Notes: generated by a model not told the origin, from the letters alone. DNA of 64,000 bases from Anaerobranca californiensis DSM 14826 (GCF_900142275.1 NZ_FRAI01000005.1:124001-188000), one strand, 5' to 3'; shown: positions 54,440 to 62,811, counted from the stretch's first letter. Program-made: numbers and translations.

Positions 54440-54613
54440 TTATTTACCTACTACTTGTTTACCTTTATAATATCCGCATTCAGGACATACTCTGTGTGGT
54501 AATTTAGGTTGATGACATTGTGGACATGCCATGTTTGTAGGTAATTCTAATTTCCAATTCGCTCTTCTTTTAGCTTGACGGGCTTTAGACTGCCTCCGCT
54601 TAGGTACTGCCAT
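54440..54613 (-). CDS. rpmF: Ribosomal protein L32 (bL32), zinc-binding form
   Basis: L32 is a small large-subunit protein. The 57-residue product begins MAVPKRRQSKARQAKRRANW, the family signature, and has a full zinc ribbon: cysteines 30, 33, 43 and 46 (CPQC and CPEC). It is therefore the zinc-dependent form rather than the cysteine-free paralog used under zinc limitation. It lies 24 bases after yceD, an arrangement found widely in bacteria. ATG at 54613 has GGGAGGTGG upstream. Confidence 0.97.
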   Translation of the reverse strand: MAVPKRRQSKARQAKRRANWKLELPTNMACPQCHQPKLPHRVCPECGYYKGKQVVGK

Positions 54614-54637
54614 TTATATCCACCTCCCTAACATAGG

Positions 54638-55144
54638 TTATTCTTTTAATAAATCTTTTAAAATTGCCAATCTAGGATCAATTTGATCCTTTAGACATTG
54701 GCATGTTGATAAATTTAAATTACTTCCACAATTGATACATAATCCTAAACAACTTTCTTTACAAAGGATTTTTACAGGCATAGCAAATTCTAAACTTTCC
54801 CTAAGGATTTCTTCAAGCTCTAGTTTGCTTTTATCTAAAACTATAATATCTTCATCCTTTTGGGGTTTTAAACTATAACCATCGGCGATGGGGTAATTAA
54901 TTTCATAGACAACAACCTCCATACACCTGCTACACTCAAGTTCCAATACACCAGTTAAGTTACCAGTAACATAAAAAATGTCATCAGCAAACCTGATAGA
55001 AAGATCCAGTAATATTGGTGAACTTGGGGTTATATATCCTGTTAATTCTTTAATTTCAGCTGGGTCTATACTAAAAGAAAATTGTTTAGTTAAATTAGGT
55101 TCTTTAATTATTTCATCAAGATTTATTGCCTGTGACCCTTTCAT
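54638..55144 (-). CDS. yceD: YceD/DUF177 family protein
   Basis: DUF177 (YceD) proteins are encoded before rpmF and are linked to 23S rRNA accumulation, though the mechanism is unclear. The 168-residue product has the family's two cysteine pairs: LECSRCME in the middle and CKESCLGLCINCGSNLN near residue 130, which may bind metal. The acidic FADDIFYVTGNLTG stretch also fits. It starts the yceD-rpmF operon after its own promoter. Confidence 0.93.
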   Translation of the reverse strand: MKGSQAINLDEIIKEPNLTKQFSFSIDPAEIKELTGYITPSSPILLDLSIRFADDIFYVTGNLTGVLELECSRCMEVVVYEINYPIADGYSLKPQKDEDIIVLDKSKLELEEILRESLEFAMPVKILCKESCLGLCINCGSNLNLSTCQCLKDQIDPRLAILKDLLKE

Positions 55145-55157
55145 GAAATCACCCTCA

Positions 55158-55186
55158 ATTTTATAACACTACAAGGAAAAAGTCAA
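55158..55186 (-). promoter_or_regulatory. yceD-rpmF promoter
   Basis: On the minus strand TTGACT (55181-55186) and TAAAAT (55158-55163) are 17 bases apart, in the 46-base gap after ackA and 13 bases before the yceD start codon. No terminator for ackA was recognised in this gap. Confidence 0.78.
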
Positions 55187-55190
55187 GGTT

Positions 55191-56384
55191 CTATTTTTTT
55201 ACAATAGCTTGGGTATCTCTAGCAATCATTAACTCTTCATTAGTAGGAATTACTAATGCTTGAACTTTGCTACCTTCCTTGGAAAAATTAACTGCTTTAC
55301 CCCTTACTTTATTCTTTTCTGTATCGATTTCTAACCCTAGATATTCAAAACCTTTTAAAACTGCTTCTCTAGTTTCAGGGGAGTTTTCACCTAAACCTGC
55401 AGTAAATACAATAGCATCTACACCACCAAGGACAGCTGTATAAGCTCCAATATATTTTTTAACTTTGTGTACAAAAACATCTAAAGCTAATTGGGCCCTT
55501 TCATTTCCTTCTGCCGCCGCTATCTCAATATCTCTAAAATCACTGCTAACTCCAGAGATACCTAATACCCCTGATTTTTTATTTAAATAATCATTCATTC
55601 CGTCAAAATCTAAATTCATTTTCTTCATAAGATAAATAACAATAGCAGGGTCAATATCTCCACATCTTGTTCCCATAGTTAAACCTTCAAGGGGAGTGAA
55701 GCCCATGCTAGTATCTACAGATTTCCCACCATCAATAGCGGTAACACTTGCTCCATTACCTAAATGGCAGGTAATTAATTTGAGATCTTTTAAATCTTTA
55801 CCTAAAAGTTTTGCAGCTTGTTGTGCCACATATTTATGGGAAGTGCCATGGAAACCATACCTTCTGATAGAGTATTTTTCATAGGCTTCGTATGGCAAAC
55901 TGTAAATAAAAGATTTTTTAGGCATTGTTTGGTGAAAAGCAGTATCAAAAACCGCTACTTGTTTAACCCCTGGCAATACTTGGGCACAAGCTTCAATACC
56001 CATTATGTTCGGCGGGTTATGTAATGGTGCTAATTCAATACATTTGTTTAATGTATCCATTACAGAGTCATCGATTAGAACTGACTGGGAAAAGGCTTCC
56101 CCACCATGAACAACTCTGTGTCCTACTGCTTCAATTTCAGTAATATCCTGTAAAACTCCTAATTCTTTATCAGTTAAAGTATTGATTACTAACTCAATTG
56201 CTACTTTATGATTAGGTATGTCGTTAGGTAATTTTACTTTATCACCTTCACCTTTTTGATGTACTAAAACCCCATCAATTCCAATTCTCTCTACAATACC
56301 TTTTGCTAATACTTGTTCTCCATTCATATCAAATAATTGATACTTTAATGAAGAACTTCCACAATTTACTACTAAAATTTTCAT
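55191..56384 (-). CDS. ackA: AckA, acetate kinase
   Basis: Acetate kinase makes ATP from acetyl-phosphate, a main energy step in fermenting Clostridia. The 397-residue protein has the ASKHA-fold motifs [17 protein letters not shown] at the start, [15 protein letters not shown] near residue 88, [14 protein letters not shown] near 178, [20 protein letters not shown] near 205 and [10 protein letters not shown] near 325. No pta gene is adjacent, which differs from many Clostridia. It has its own promoter and diverges from tmcAL, another acetate-using enzyme. Confidence 0.98.
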   Translation of the reverse strand: MKILVVNCGSSSLKYQLFDMNGEQVLAKGIVERIGIDGVLVHQKGEGDKVKLPNDIPNHKVAIELVINTLTDKELGVLQDITEIEAVGHRVVHGGEAFSQSVLIDDSVMDTLNKCIELAPLHNPPNIMGIEACAQVLPGVKQVAVFDTAFHQTMPKKSFIYSLPYEAYEKYSIRRYGFHGTSHKYVAQQAAKLLGKDLKDLKLITCHLGNGASVTAIDGGKSVDTSMGFTPLEGLTMGTRCGDIDPAIVIYLMKKMNLDFDGMNDYLNKKSGVLGISGVSSDFRDIEIAAAEGNERAQLALDVFVHKVKKYIGAYTAVLGGVDAIVFTAGLGENSPETREAVLKGFEYLGLEIDTEKNKVRGKAVNFSKEGSKVQALVIPTNEELMIARDTQAIVKK

Positions 56385-56425
56385 GTATTAACCTCCTTAA
56401 TTTTTATTACAACAATCCCTATATT

Positions 56426-56454
56426 ATTCTATTAGTTATGGACAGGTTTTTCAA
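56426..56454 (-). promoter_or_regulatory. ackA promoter
   Basis: On the minus strand TTGAAA (56449-56454) and TAGAAT (56426-56431) are 17 bases apart, about 42 bases before the ackA start. No clear catabolite-response element was seen. Confidence 0.78.
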
Positions 56455-56516
56455 GTATTATCCGTTAAATTTTTATTAAATATTCTTTGTAATTTTCACC
56501 AGAAAGGAGTATTATT

Positions 56517-56561
56517 ATGCATCGTGAGGCACAAAAAATAAATATATATTTTATAGAATAA
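56517..56561 (+). other. Possible 14-codon leader ORF upstream of tmcAL
   Basis: An AAAGGAG ribosome site at 56503-56509 is followed after 7 bases by ATG and a 14-codon open frame (MHREAQKINIYFIE) ending at 56561. The quality of the ribosome site is what draws attention. No regulatory codon run is seen in it and the upstream promoter is weak, so it may be accidental. Confidence 0.3.
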
Positions 56562-56579
56562 AGTATCTTATGCTATAAT
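56550..56579 (+). promoter_or_regulatory. Possible tmcAL promoter
   Basis: A perfect TATAAT (56574-56579) has TTTATA 18 bases upstream (56550-56555). The -35 is weak. The site is 42 bases before the tmcAL start codon. Confidence 0.5.
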
Positions 56580-56620
56580 TAAATTATTGTATTTATATTT
56601 GATTAGAAAAGGTGATAATG

Positions 56621-57838
56621 ATGGAAAAAGTTTTAGGTGTAATCATAGAATATAATCCATTTCACAATGGCCATTTATACCATTTAGAAAAAGCAAAAGA
56701 ACTTACAGGGTGTAGATATGTGGTAGGGGTAATGAGTGGTAACTATGTACAGCGGGGTGAGCCTGCCATAATTAATAAGTGGGCAAGAACAGAAATTGCC
56801 CTTAACAATGGAGTAGATTTAGTTATTGAATTACCAACAGTTTATGCAACTCAAAGTGCTGAAGGATTTGCAAAAGGTGCAGTAAATATCCTAGCCAACA
56901 CAGGAATAGTAACCCATTTAGTTTTCGGTTCAGAAAAAGGTGATATTAATAGTTTAAAAGCTGCTGCTCAAAAATTATTAGACTTTGAAGAAAAGGGTAT
57001 GATTAAAGAAATATTAAAAAAGGGAATTAGTTATAGTGAAGGGTTAAAGGAATTACTTAAAGATGAAGAAATATTAAAAGGATCTAATAATATTTTAGCT
57101 GTAGAATATCTTAAAGAAATTTTGAGAAAAAAACTCCCTATCACCGTTGATACCATTAAAAGATTTAATAATAATTATAATGATGAAAATTTGCCCCAAA
57201 ATGAGACAGCTATAGCCAGTGCTACAGCCCTTAGACCATTAATAAAAAATAATAACCCAGCTATAAAAAAATACATCCCTGAATCTAGTTACCAAATTTT
57301 AATTGACACTTTAAGTAAACGGCAAATACCGGCAAGTTTAGATCAAATGTCTGAGTTTTTCTTCCAGCTTTTATTAAGGGATGGTACCGAAGGGTTAAAA
57401 AAAATGGCTAGAATTGAAATAGGCCTAGAAAATCGAATTTTTCAAAAAGCCATTGATAGTCCTAGTATCACTGAGCTTATTCAATCGGTGCGTTCTAAGA
57501 GGTTTGCTAAGAGCAGAATTTCTAGAATTATCCTCCATTTTATTCTAAACCTAAATGAAGAATTACTATTAGAATCTAATGAAAACCCAGGGAGATATTT
57601 ACGGATCCTTGGTTGTTCTACCCAAGGTCTAAATCTCTTGAAATCTTTAAAAAACAACTGTAATGTCCCCTTTTCATTAAACTACAGTAAGTTATTAAAA
57701 GAGTTCAATAAGGAAAAAATTGAAAAAAGACAATTATTGTTGGAAGATTCTGCAACAAATATTTATACTAAATTCTTTTTTAAAAATTTTACTTTGGGTC
57801 TAGAATATACCGAAAATGCCATTATTTTTAAAAAATAA
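56621..57838 (+). CDS. tmcAL: TmcAL (YlbM), tRNA-Met cytidine acetate ligase
   Basis: TmcAL makes N4-acetylcytidine at the wobble position of elongator tRNA-Met, using acetate and ATP. The 405-residue protein has the nucleotidyltransferase motif GVIIEYNPFHNGHLYHLEKA at its start (HxGH-type), then VMSGNYVQRGEPAIINKW near residue 40 and ELPTVYATQSAEGFA near 75. The ATG at 56621 is used; AAAAGGTG is 6 bases upstream, while GTG and ATG codons just before it are less well placed. It diverges from ackA, whose product pathway releases acetate, the substrate here. Confidence 0.95.
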   Translation: MEKVLGVIIEYNPFHNGHLYHLEKAKELTGCRYVVGVMSGNYVQRGEPAIINKWARTEIALNNGVDLVIELPTVYATQSAEGFAKGAVNILANTGIVTHLVFGSEKGDINSLKAAAQKLLDFEEKGMIKEILKKGISYSEGLKELLKDEEILKGSNNILAVEYLKEILRKKLPITVDTIKRFNNNYNDENLPQNETAIASATALRPLIKNNNPAIKKYIPESSYQILIDTLSKRQIPASLDQMSEFFFQLLLRDGTEGLKKMARIEIGLENRIFQKAIDSPSITELIQSVRSKRFAKSRISRIILHFILNLNEELLLESNENPGRYLRILGCSTQGLNLLKSLKNNCNVPFSLNYSKLLKEFNKEKIEKRQLLLEDSATNIYTKFFFKNFTLGLEYTENAIIFKK

Positions 57839-57848
57839 TGGCATTTTC
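57812..57848. terminator. Bidirectional terminator between tmcAL and the ylbL-type gene
   Basis: GAAAATGCCATTATTTTT and its near-perfect complement form a long stem that contains the tmcAL stop codon; T-runs follow on both strands (TTTTCCC on plus). The convergent protease gene stops at 57851. Confidence 0.82.
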
Positions 57849-57850
57849 CC

Positions 57851-58840
57851 TTATCTGTTTTTTAAATAATTTAAGACTTCATCTAAGCTTGAGACAGCTA
57901 CTACTTCAATCTTTTTTGCATATCTTTTGGCTTCAGGATAATTTTCTACAGGGCAGAATAAAAGATCTGCTCCTTTTTTTTCTGCTGCAAAAACCTTTTG
58001 TTTCATCCCACCAATAGGACCAATAGTGCCATCCCAACGTATTTCCCCAGTTCCAGCAATATTTAGTCCACCAGTAATATCCTCTGTCGTTAAGCGATTA
58101 TATATTTCCAAGACAAACATAATTCCTGCTGAAGGTCCCCCTATCTTTCCAGTATTAATTTCTATATCTATAGGAGTATCTAACCTTAATTTTTTATTTC
58201 TTACCCAAATTCCTAAAGCGGGAATCTCTGGTGATGACTGATTTGAACCTACAGGTACATCTATTTCTAATAATTCGCCATTCCTATTAATTTTAATAGT
58301 AACACTTTCCCCTATTTTTTTATTTCTTATTTTTCTCACTACTTGTTCATCAAAGTACACTTCTTCACCATCTATAGCTAATATTATATCTCCTTCTTGC
58401 AATAAAGGGTATGCTGTTCCCGTTTGTAAAACCCCTTCTACCAGAACTCCTTCAGAAGTAATTTCCACATCATAGTTTAAATATTTTAAAGCAACGTATT
58501 TTGCTTTAATTTGACTATTAGCCATCATTTCTTTAGATAATTCATAATACTCCTCTAAGTCCATATCAGGAGGAATAACAGTTTCTCTTTTGTACAAATC
58601 AGTCTTTGAAGATAAAATGCCGTATAAAAATAAAACCGGTGATGCTTTCAGTTGACTTACCGTTAATAAATAAAAATTACCCTCTTGATATGGATATCCT
58701 TGTACTTCTACTAATTCTTCAACCAAAATTGCTGATCCCGGAAAGACAACTAAATAACCAGTATCTGCTAAAAACAAAAAAACTACTAAAGAAATAATTA
58801 ATATTGCCAGAGAAATTTTTTTCAATTTATAGTTTTTCAT
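57851..58840 (-). CDS. ylbL: YlbL/SepM-type PDZ-Lon domain protease
   Basis: This 329-residue membrane-anchored protease has one N-terminal membrane helix (about 8-28), a PDZ domain near residues 115-205 (LQTGTAYPLLQEGDIILAID) and a C-terminal Lon-type catalytic domain. The catalytic serine is in GGPSAGIMFVLE near residue 238 and the lysine is in GGMKQKVFAAEKKGADLLF near 283. The Streptococcus relative SepM trims a competence peptide, and B. subtilis YlbL acts in recovery from DNA damage. It is coupled to the patatin gene by a 14-base overlap. Confidence 0.93.
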   Translation of the reverse strand: MKNYKLKKISLAILIISLVVFLFLADTGYLVVFPGSAILVEELVEVQGYPYQEGNFYLLTVSQLKASPVLFLYGILSSKTDLYKRETVIPPDMDLEEYYELSKEMMANSQIKAKYVALKYLNYDVEITSEGVLVEGVLQTGTAYPLLQEGDIILAIDGEEVYFDEQVVRKIRNKKIGESVTIKINRNGELLEIDVPVGSNQSSPEIPALGIWVRNKKLRLDTPIDIEINTGKIGGPSAGIMFVLEIYNRLTTEDITGGLNIAGTGEIRWDGTIGPIGGMKQKVFAAEKKGADLLFCPVENYPEAKRYAKKIEVVAVSSLDEVLNYLKNR

Positions 58841-59624
58841 TTAACCCCTCCATCCCTAGCTTTTCCTTAATTTTACTTAATACCTTCTTACAAGCTTCCT
58901 CCCCTGCCATTACCCCTTCATCAACCTTAGAAAACTGCATTGCTCCTATATCCGCTACTTTAGGTAGAATTAGAATATCAGCATCTATTTTTTTATACTT
59001 AACTAATTCCCTTTCCATAATGTCAAAGGTTTGTAAAAGAATATCAAAAATGTTGTGTATATCAATTGTTGGTTTAAAGGTATTTACATCTACGGCAATT
59101 ACTAAATCTGCCCCCATTTCCCTCACTATTGATGCCGGTACCCTATCAACTAAAGCTCCATCAACTAGTAAGCGATTTAAGTACTCTACTGGTTTAAAAA
59201 TTCCAGGAATACTAATACTAGCTCGAATAGCTTTATATAATGGTCCTTGATCCATTACTACCCTTTCTCCATTTTTAATGTCTGTAGCCACCAACTTAAG
59301 GGGTATCTTAGTTTCTTCGATATTACACCCCTTAGTAAGGAGCCTTAGCATTTCTTCTATCCTTTCTCCTGCAATTAGTCCTTTTCTAGGTAATGTTAAG
59401 TCCACCCAAGAAGAATTTGAAAGATTAGCGGCCAGCTTTTCTATCATATTAGGGGAAATCCCTACAGCAAATAAGCTACCGATTAAAGCACCCATACTAG
59501 TTCCAGCTATATAATCTATAGGAATATTATTCTCCTTTAGAATCCGCAAAACTCCTATATGGGCCAAGCCTCTCGCAGCACCTGCCCCTAAAGCTATACC
59601 TACTCTAGGTCTATCCTCCTTCAA
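58827..59624 (-). CDS. rssA: RssA-like patatin-family phospholipase/esterase
   Basis: Patatin-like enzymes are acyl hydrolases with a Ser-Asp dyad. The protein of about 265 residues has the oxyanion loop GAGAARGLAHIGVL near residue 15, the nucleophile in AGTSMGALIG near 42 and the aspartate in LLVDGALVDRVP near 160. The start is uncertain: a GTG at 59636 lies inside the AGGTGG ribosome site, so the TTG at 59624, 8 bases after it, is preferred. Its true substrate is unknown. The gene pairs with the ylbL-type protease, as in several Firmicutes. Confidence 0.9.
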   Translation of the reverse strand: MKEDRPRVGIALGAGAARGLAHIGVLRILKENNIPIDYIAGTSMGALIGSLFAVGISPNMIEKLAANLSNSSWVDLTLPRKGLIAGERIEEMLRLLTKGCNIEETKIPLKLVATDIKNGERVVMDQGPLYKAIRASISIPGIFKPVEYLNRLLVDGALVDRVPASIVREMGADLVIAVDVNTFKPTIDIHNIFDILLQTFDIMERELVKYKKIDADILILPKVADIGAMQFSKVDEGVMAGEEACKKVLSKIKEKLGMEGLNEKL

Positions 59625-59698
59625 GTTTACCACCACCTAACATAAATTATGATAAAACCCTTTAATTTTATTACTATTATAATCCGAGTATAATGGAA

Positions 59699-59712
59699 AA
59701 GTATGCATACTT
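59699..59712. repeat. Perfect 14-bp palindrome upstream of ylbJ
   Basis: AAGTATGCATACTT is identical on both strands and lies in the 140-base space between the divergent patatin gene and ylbJ, 53 bases before the ylbJ start. It contains CATAC, like a sigma-E -10 (CATACAnT), with a possible GTATA element upstream, but the spacing is not ideal. It may be a regulator site, a sporulation promoter part, or chance. Confidence 0.4.
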
Positions 59713-59764
59713 ATAATTTTTTAAAAATATGATTAGAAGAGATTAAATTATAGGAGAGGATGAT

Positions 59765-60988
59765 ATGGGGAAAAAAGATCTATTAATTTATTTTGGAGCA
59801 TTTTGTACAGTATTTTTAGCTATTTCTATGGTTTTATACCCAGAAGATGCTTTTAGTGCTGCAAAAGATGGTTTAAATCTATGGTTCAATGTAGTTTTTC
59901 CTGCTTTACTACCTTTTTTTATCGCTGCAGAATTGCTAATGGGAGTGGGAGTAGTACACTTTATGGGGGTTTTATTAGAACCCATTATGCGTCCTATTTT
60001 TAATGTACCAGGGGCCGGTTCCTTCGTCATGGCCGTTGGCCTTGCTTCAGGATTCCCAATCGGTTCTATTTTAACAGGTGAACTACGCCATAAAGGTCTT
60101 TGCAACAAGACTGAAGGGGAAAGGCTTATGTCTTTTACAAATACTGCTGACCCATTATTTATGTTTGGGGCAGTAGCTGTAGGTATGTTCCATAAAGTAG
60201 AGTATGGAATGCTCATTGCCGCTGCCCACTACCTATCTAGCTTTACCGTTGGAATTCTAATGTCTTTTTATAAAAGGCATGATAGATCTAACCTAAATAA
60301 TAAATTATCAAAAAAACAAAACATTTTATTAAGGGCTTTAATAAGTCTAAAAAAAGCCCGTGAAGAAGATGGCAGGCCTATTGGCAAGTTATTGGGAGAT
60401 GCAATTAAAAAATCCGTTACTACGATGTTAACTATTGGTGGTTTCATTATTTTATTTTCTGTATTGATTAGGGTTCTGTTAAAAATCGGTTTAGTAGGCT
60501 TTTTAGCTGCTATCTTATTAAAATTTTTTGAACCTTTAGGTGCTACTTTCAATTTAATTGTAGCCTACATAAGTGGAATTTTTGAAGTTACTATAGGTTG
60601 TCAAAAAGCTGCCACCAGTGATGTAGCACCATTACCTCAACTTGTGGCAGTAGGATTTATTATCGCTTTTAGTGGCATTTCAGTTATAGCTCAAGTGGCA
60701 AGTATGGTAAGCCATACAGACCTGAATATTAAACCCTTTGTAGTTGCTCGGATTTTTCATGGATTCTTTGCTGCAATATATACCTATTTACTAGTTAATT
60801 TTGGTATAGTAAAGGTACTTCCTACAAGTCTCCCTGTTTTCTTAACCCAAACCCCTAGCTTTTCATTATCTTTTATCTTATCGAGGATCACTTTACTTTT
60901 CATCCCATTAATTTTACTCTTTTTGTTTTTTACAATTATACTAATATTTAAATCTATTAAAATTGCTTATTTTACTGTAAAGAATTAA
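59765..60988 (+). CDS. ylbJ: YlbJ (SpoVV), sporulation integral membrane protein
   Basis: YlbJ/SpoVV is a multi-pass membrane protein of the outer forespore membrane, implicated in moving dipicolinic acid from the mother cell during sporulation. The 407-residue product has about nine hydrophobic segments and the family pattern: [20 protein letters not shown] near residue 36, [16 protein letters not shown] near 95, [19 protein letters not shown] near 125, and [10 protein letters not shown] in the second half. AGGAGAGGATGAT precedes the ATG. It overlaps the 3' end of coaD by 17 bases on the opposite strand. Confidence 0.93.
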   Translation: MGKKDLLIYFGAFCTVFLAISMVLYPEDAFSAAKDGLNLWFNVVFPALLPFFIAAELLMGVGVVHFMGVLLEPIMRPIFNVPGAGSFVMAVGLASGFPIGSILTGELRHKGLCNKTEGERLMSFTNTADPLFMFGAVAVGMFHKVEYGMLIAAAHYLSSFTVGILMSFYKRHDRSNLNNKLSKKQNILLRALISLKKAREEDGRPIGKLLGDAIKKSVTTMLTIGGFIILFSVLIRVLLKIGLVGFLAAILLKFFEPLGATFNLIVAYISGIFEVTIGCQKAATSDVAPLPQLVAVGFIIAFSGISVIAQVASMVSHTDLNIKPFVVARIFHGFFAAIYTYLLVNFGIVKVLPTSLPVFLTQTPSFSLSFILSRITLLFIPLILLFLFFTIILIFKSIKIAYFTVKN

Positions 60989-61457
60989 GTTTTTTTAATA
61001 CAATAGGTATTATTTCATCAGGGACCAGCTCTTCAATGGAACCATTTAGCCTTCCTATTTCTTTAACTAAGCTAGAACTTAAATATGAATACTTGGTATT
61101 TGTCATCATAAAAAGTGTTTCTATATTTTCTTTCAATTTTTTGTTTATTGAAGCCATTTGAAATTCATATTCAAAATCTGATACCGCCCTTAGCCCTTTA
61201 ATAATGACATAAGCTTCTTTTTCTGAACAATAGTCCACTAATAAACCATTAAAGGTATCGACCTTAACATTTGGGTAGTTTTGAAGTACCTTATTTATTA
61301 TTTCTATTCTCTCTTCTATAGTGAATAAAGGTTTTTTATTGGAATTAGTAGCAACAGCCACTATAACTTCATCAAAAATTTTACTAGCTCTTTTAATAAT
61401 GTCTAAATGACCCTTTGTAATTGGGTCAAAACTCCCTGGATAAACTGCCCTTTTCAT
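60972..61457 (-). CDS. coaD: CoaD, phosphopantetheine adenylyltransferase
   Basis: CoaD adenylates phosphopantetheine, the fourth step of coenzyme A synthesis. The 161-residue product starts [20 protein letters not shown] with the TxGH nucleotide motif, and has [19 protein letters not shown] near residue 88 and [14 protein letters not shown] near 128. It follows rsmD with a 4-base gap, the common Firmicutes pairing. Its stop region overlaps the convergent ylbJ end. Confidence 0.98.
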   Translation of the reverse strand: MKRAVYPGSFDPITKGHLDIIKRASKIFDEVIVAVATNSNKKPLFTIEERIEIINKVLQNYPNVKVDTFNGLLVDYCSEKEAYVIIKGLRAVSDFEYEFQMASINKKLKENIETLFMMTNTKYSYLSSSLVKEIGRLNGSIEELVPDEIIPIVLKKLNSLQ

Positions 61458-61461
61458 TTCA

Positions 61462-62010
61462 TCAACTCCTTAAAAGAATAGTAATTTTAGTGTCACCATA
61501 GTTTTTCTCATTTGCTACAATAAAGTAGTGTATTGGAATATCAAGGTTTTCCTTTTTATCTGTTTCTATCACTATAGCTCCATCTCTTAATAGTAAATCT
61601 TTAGCTGCCACTAAATCAATTACTTTTTGAGATAAACCTTGATTATATGGAGGATCTACAAAAAATACATGGTATTTTTCTGTAGTATTTGATAAATATG
61701 ATATTACATTACCTTTAACCACTTTACTTTTATTTTCATAATCAGTTTTTTTTAAGTTATCTTTAATACAATTTAAAGATTGGCCATTTAATTCATAAAA
61801 AATACAATGTTTTCCCCCTCTGCTTAAAAACTCAATTCCTAAAGCTCCTGTCCCTGCAAAACAATCTAAAGCTTTTTTATCAATAAAATCAACGTAATTT
61901 GTTAAACTATTAAAAATAGCTCCTTTAATTTTATCTGATGTAGGTCTAGTATTTAATCCTTTCGGACTTTTTAGAGGAAATCCTTTTTTTTCTCCTGCTA
62001 TTACTCTCAT
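61462..62010 (-). CDS. rsmD: RsmD, 16S rRNA (m2G966) methyltransferase
   Basis: RsmD methylates G966 of 16S rRNA. The 182-residue product has [18 protein letters not shown] at the start, [18 protein letters not shown] near residue 20, the SAM site [20 protein letters not shown] near 42 and the catalytic [10 protein letters not shown] near 120. The ATG at 62010 is chosen because AAAGGTGATG lies upstream; a start at 62037 adds nine atypical residues. Confidence 0.97.
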   Translation of the reverse strand: MRVIAGEKKGFPLKSPKGLNTRPTSDKIKGAIFNSLTNYVDFIDKKALDCFAGTGALGIEFLSRGGKHCIFYELNGQSLNCIKDNLKKTDYENKSKVVKGNVISYLSNTTEKYHVFFVDPPYNQGLSQKVIDLVAAKDLLLRDGAIVIETDKKENLDIPIHYFIVANEKNYGDTKITILLRS

Positions 62011-62082
62011 AAACATCACCTTTGCTAATTTTACCATATATCCCCTAAAACTAGCAAATAACTAAAAGATTTTTTTATTTTT

Positions 62083-62112
62083 TTGAATAAATAACTTAAA
62101 AATAGGTAATAT
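62083..62112 (+). promoter_or_regulatory. Candidate promoter for the plus-strand small RNA
   Basis: TTGAAT (62083-62088) and TAATAT (62107-62112) are 18 bases apart on the plus strand. The expected start, near 62119, falls exactly at the first base pairs of the RNA's closing stem. A perfect TATAAT is also present at 62114-62119 but lacks a matching -35. Confidence 0.5.
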
Positions 62113-62241
62113 ATATAATGAACCGGAGATGCAGCAAAGATTAAATTTAAAACACAGCAAATCTTTGCAGCAAAAAACAAACCATTTCCCCATAACTCTT
62201 CCTCCGGTTTCTCCTCTCCCAGACCGGCGGCCCCCACCGCC

Positions 62242-62271
62242 GGTATAATTTATGATTTAGTTGTGGGTCAA
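62242..62271 (-). promoter_or_regulatory. Possible rsmD-coaD promoter, opposing the small RNA
   Basis: On the minus strand TTGACC (62266-62271) and TATACC (62242-62247) are 18 bases apart, just downstream of the SASP terminator. If used, rsmD would have a leader of over 200 bases that is antisense to the candidate small RNA and can form the same stems. Confidence 0.45.
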
Positions 62272-62301
62272 AAAAAAGGATGCTCAAAGAGCACCCTTTT
62301 T
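62271..62301. terminator. Bidirectional terminator after the SASP genes and the candidate small RNA
   Basis: GGATGCTC (62278-62285) pairs with GAGCACCC (62289-62296) with one non-Watson-Crick pair and an AAA loop. The minus strand ends in seven T and the plus strand in five T, so both directions are served. Confidence 0.85.
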
Positions 62302-62309
62302 AGACTAAC

Positions 62310-62555
62310 TTACTTATTGGCCATTTGGTTTTCTACCATTTCAATCATTCTCTTAACCATTTGGCCACCTATTTTACCTACTTCATAAGGACTCATGTTG
62401 GCATAACCAACAGATTGAATTTTTTGAGATAATCCAAGTTCCGATGCAATCTCGTTTTTAAGATTTTCTAGAGCTTGCTCAGCTTGAGGAACTAATATTT
62501 GCTGTTCTGAAAATCCTTGTTGTCTTTCAGTAGTGTTAGGATTCATAGTTGCCAT
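62310..62555 (-). CDS. Alpha/beta-type small acid-soluble spore protein (second)
   Basis: SASPs coat spore DNA and protect it from UV and heat, and are degraded at germination by the protease GPR. The 81-residue product has the first conserved helix with the GPR cleavage-site sequence NEIASELG near residue 35 and the second motif KIGGQMVKRMIEMVE near 62. Its N-terminus is extended by about 12 polar residues (NPNTTERQQGFSEQQ) compared with the other copy. It is 37 bases after the first SASP gene, with AGGAGGTG as ribosome site, and is probably cotranscribed. Confidence 0.95.
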   Translation of the reverse strand: MATMNPNTTERQQGFSEQQILVPQAEQALENLKNEIASELGLSQKIQSVGYANMSPYEVGKIGGQMVKRMIEMVENQMANK

Positions 62556-62592
62556 TTATTTTTACACCTCCTTTATTAAAATTTTATTTAAA

Positions 62593-62811
62593 TTAATATT
62601 TTTTACCTTGAAGTTGTTGTTCTGCATCTTGGATCATTCTTTTAACCATTTGACCGCCAATTTGGCCTACTTGTCTAGTGGTTAGGTTATTCCATCCACC
62701 AGTTTGAATTTGGTTAGTTAAACCTAATTCAGAAGCAATTTCATATTTGTAACGATCAAGGGCTTGTTCTGCTTGGGGAACCAAACTACGTCTTCTTCTT
62801 TTACGTGCCAT
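62593..62811 (-). CDS. Alpha/beta-type small acid-soluble spore protein (first)
   Basis: A 72-residue SASP. It opens with a basic run (ARKRRRRS), then SLVPQAEQALDRYKYEIASE with the GPR cleavage sequence YEIASELG near residue 25, and the second conserved block QIGGQMVKRMIQDAEQ near 50. The basic N-terminus is unusual among family members and may add DNA contacts. A sigma-G-like promoter lies upstream and AGGAGGTGAA precedes the ATG, as expected for a forespore gene. Confidence 0.96.
   Translation of the reverse strand: MARKRRRRSLVPQAEQALDRYKYEIASELGLTNQIQTGGWNNLTTRQVGQIGGQMVKRMIQDAEQQLQGKKY

Larger units (their letters stand above)
62119..62301 (+). ncRNA. Candidate structured small RNA with C-rich loops
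   Basis: The 300 bases between rsmD and the SASP genes hold no convincing protein gene but show nested pairing. Stem 1 is AACCGGAG (62121-62128) with CTCCGGTT (62202-62209). Inside it is stem 2, GCAAAGATT (62134-62142) with AATCTTTGC (62160-62168). Stem 3 is ACCGGCGG (62223-62230) with CCGCCGGT (62237-62244), whose loop is CCCCCA. Unpaired stretches are pyrimidine-rich: TTTCCCC (62185-62190 region) and CTCCTCTCCC (62211-62220). A terminator with a U-run ends it at 62301. C-rich loops that pair with Shine-Dalgarno sites are typical of Gram-positive regulatory RNAs. The stems also exist on the minus strand, so the strand is inferred. Confidence 0.5.

Noticed and set aside
58804-59250. A 148-codon plus-strand frame over the patatin gene, and a 142-codon minus-strand frame at 59788-60216 over ylbJ
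   Set aside because: Both are antisense to well-supported genes with family motifs, and neither has a ribosome site or recognisable domain.
59641-59712. A confident sigma-E promoter for ylbJ
   Set aside because: The CATAC-like -10 has no -35 at the proper 13-15 base spacing that fits well; only the palindrome is reported.
62031-62237. A minus-strand open frame of 68 codons (GTG start) between rsmD and the SASP genes
   Set aside because: No ribosome site, Leu/Phe-rich tail without family resemblance, and the first two thirds are explained by the palindromic stems of the candidate RNA.
62211-62271. FMN riboswitch resemblance (ACCGGCGGT and a GGAGAGGAGAAACC-like stretch on the minus strand)
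   Set aside because: The conserved 5' part (GGGGCAGGGTG and AATTCCC) and the rest of the RFN helices are missing, and no flavin gene follows.
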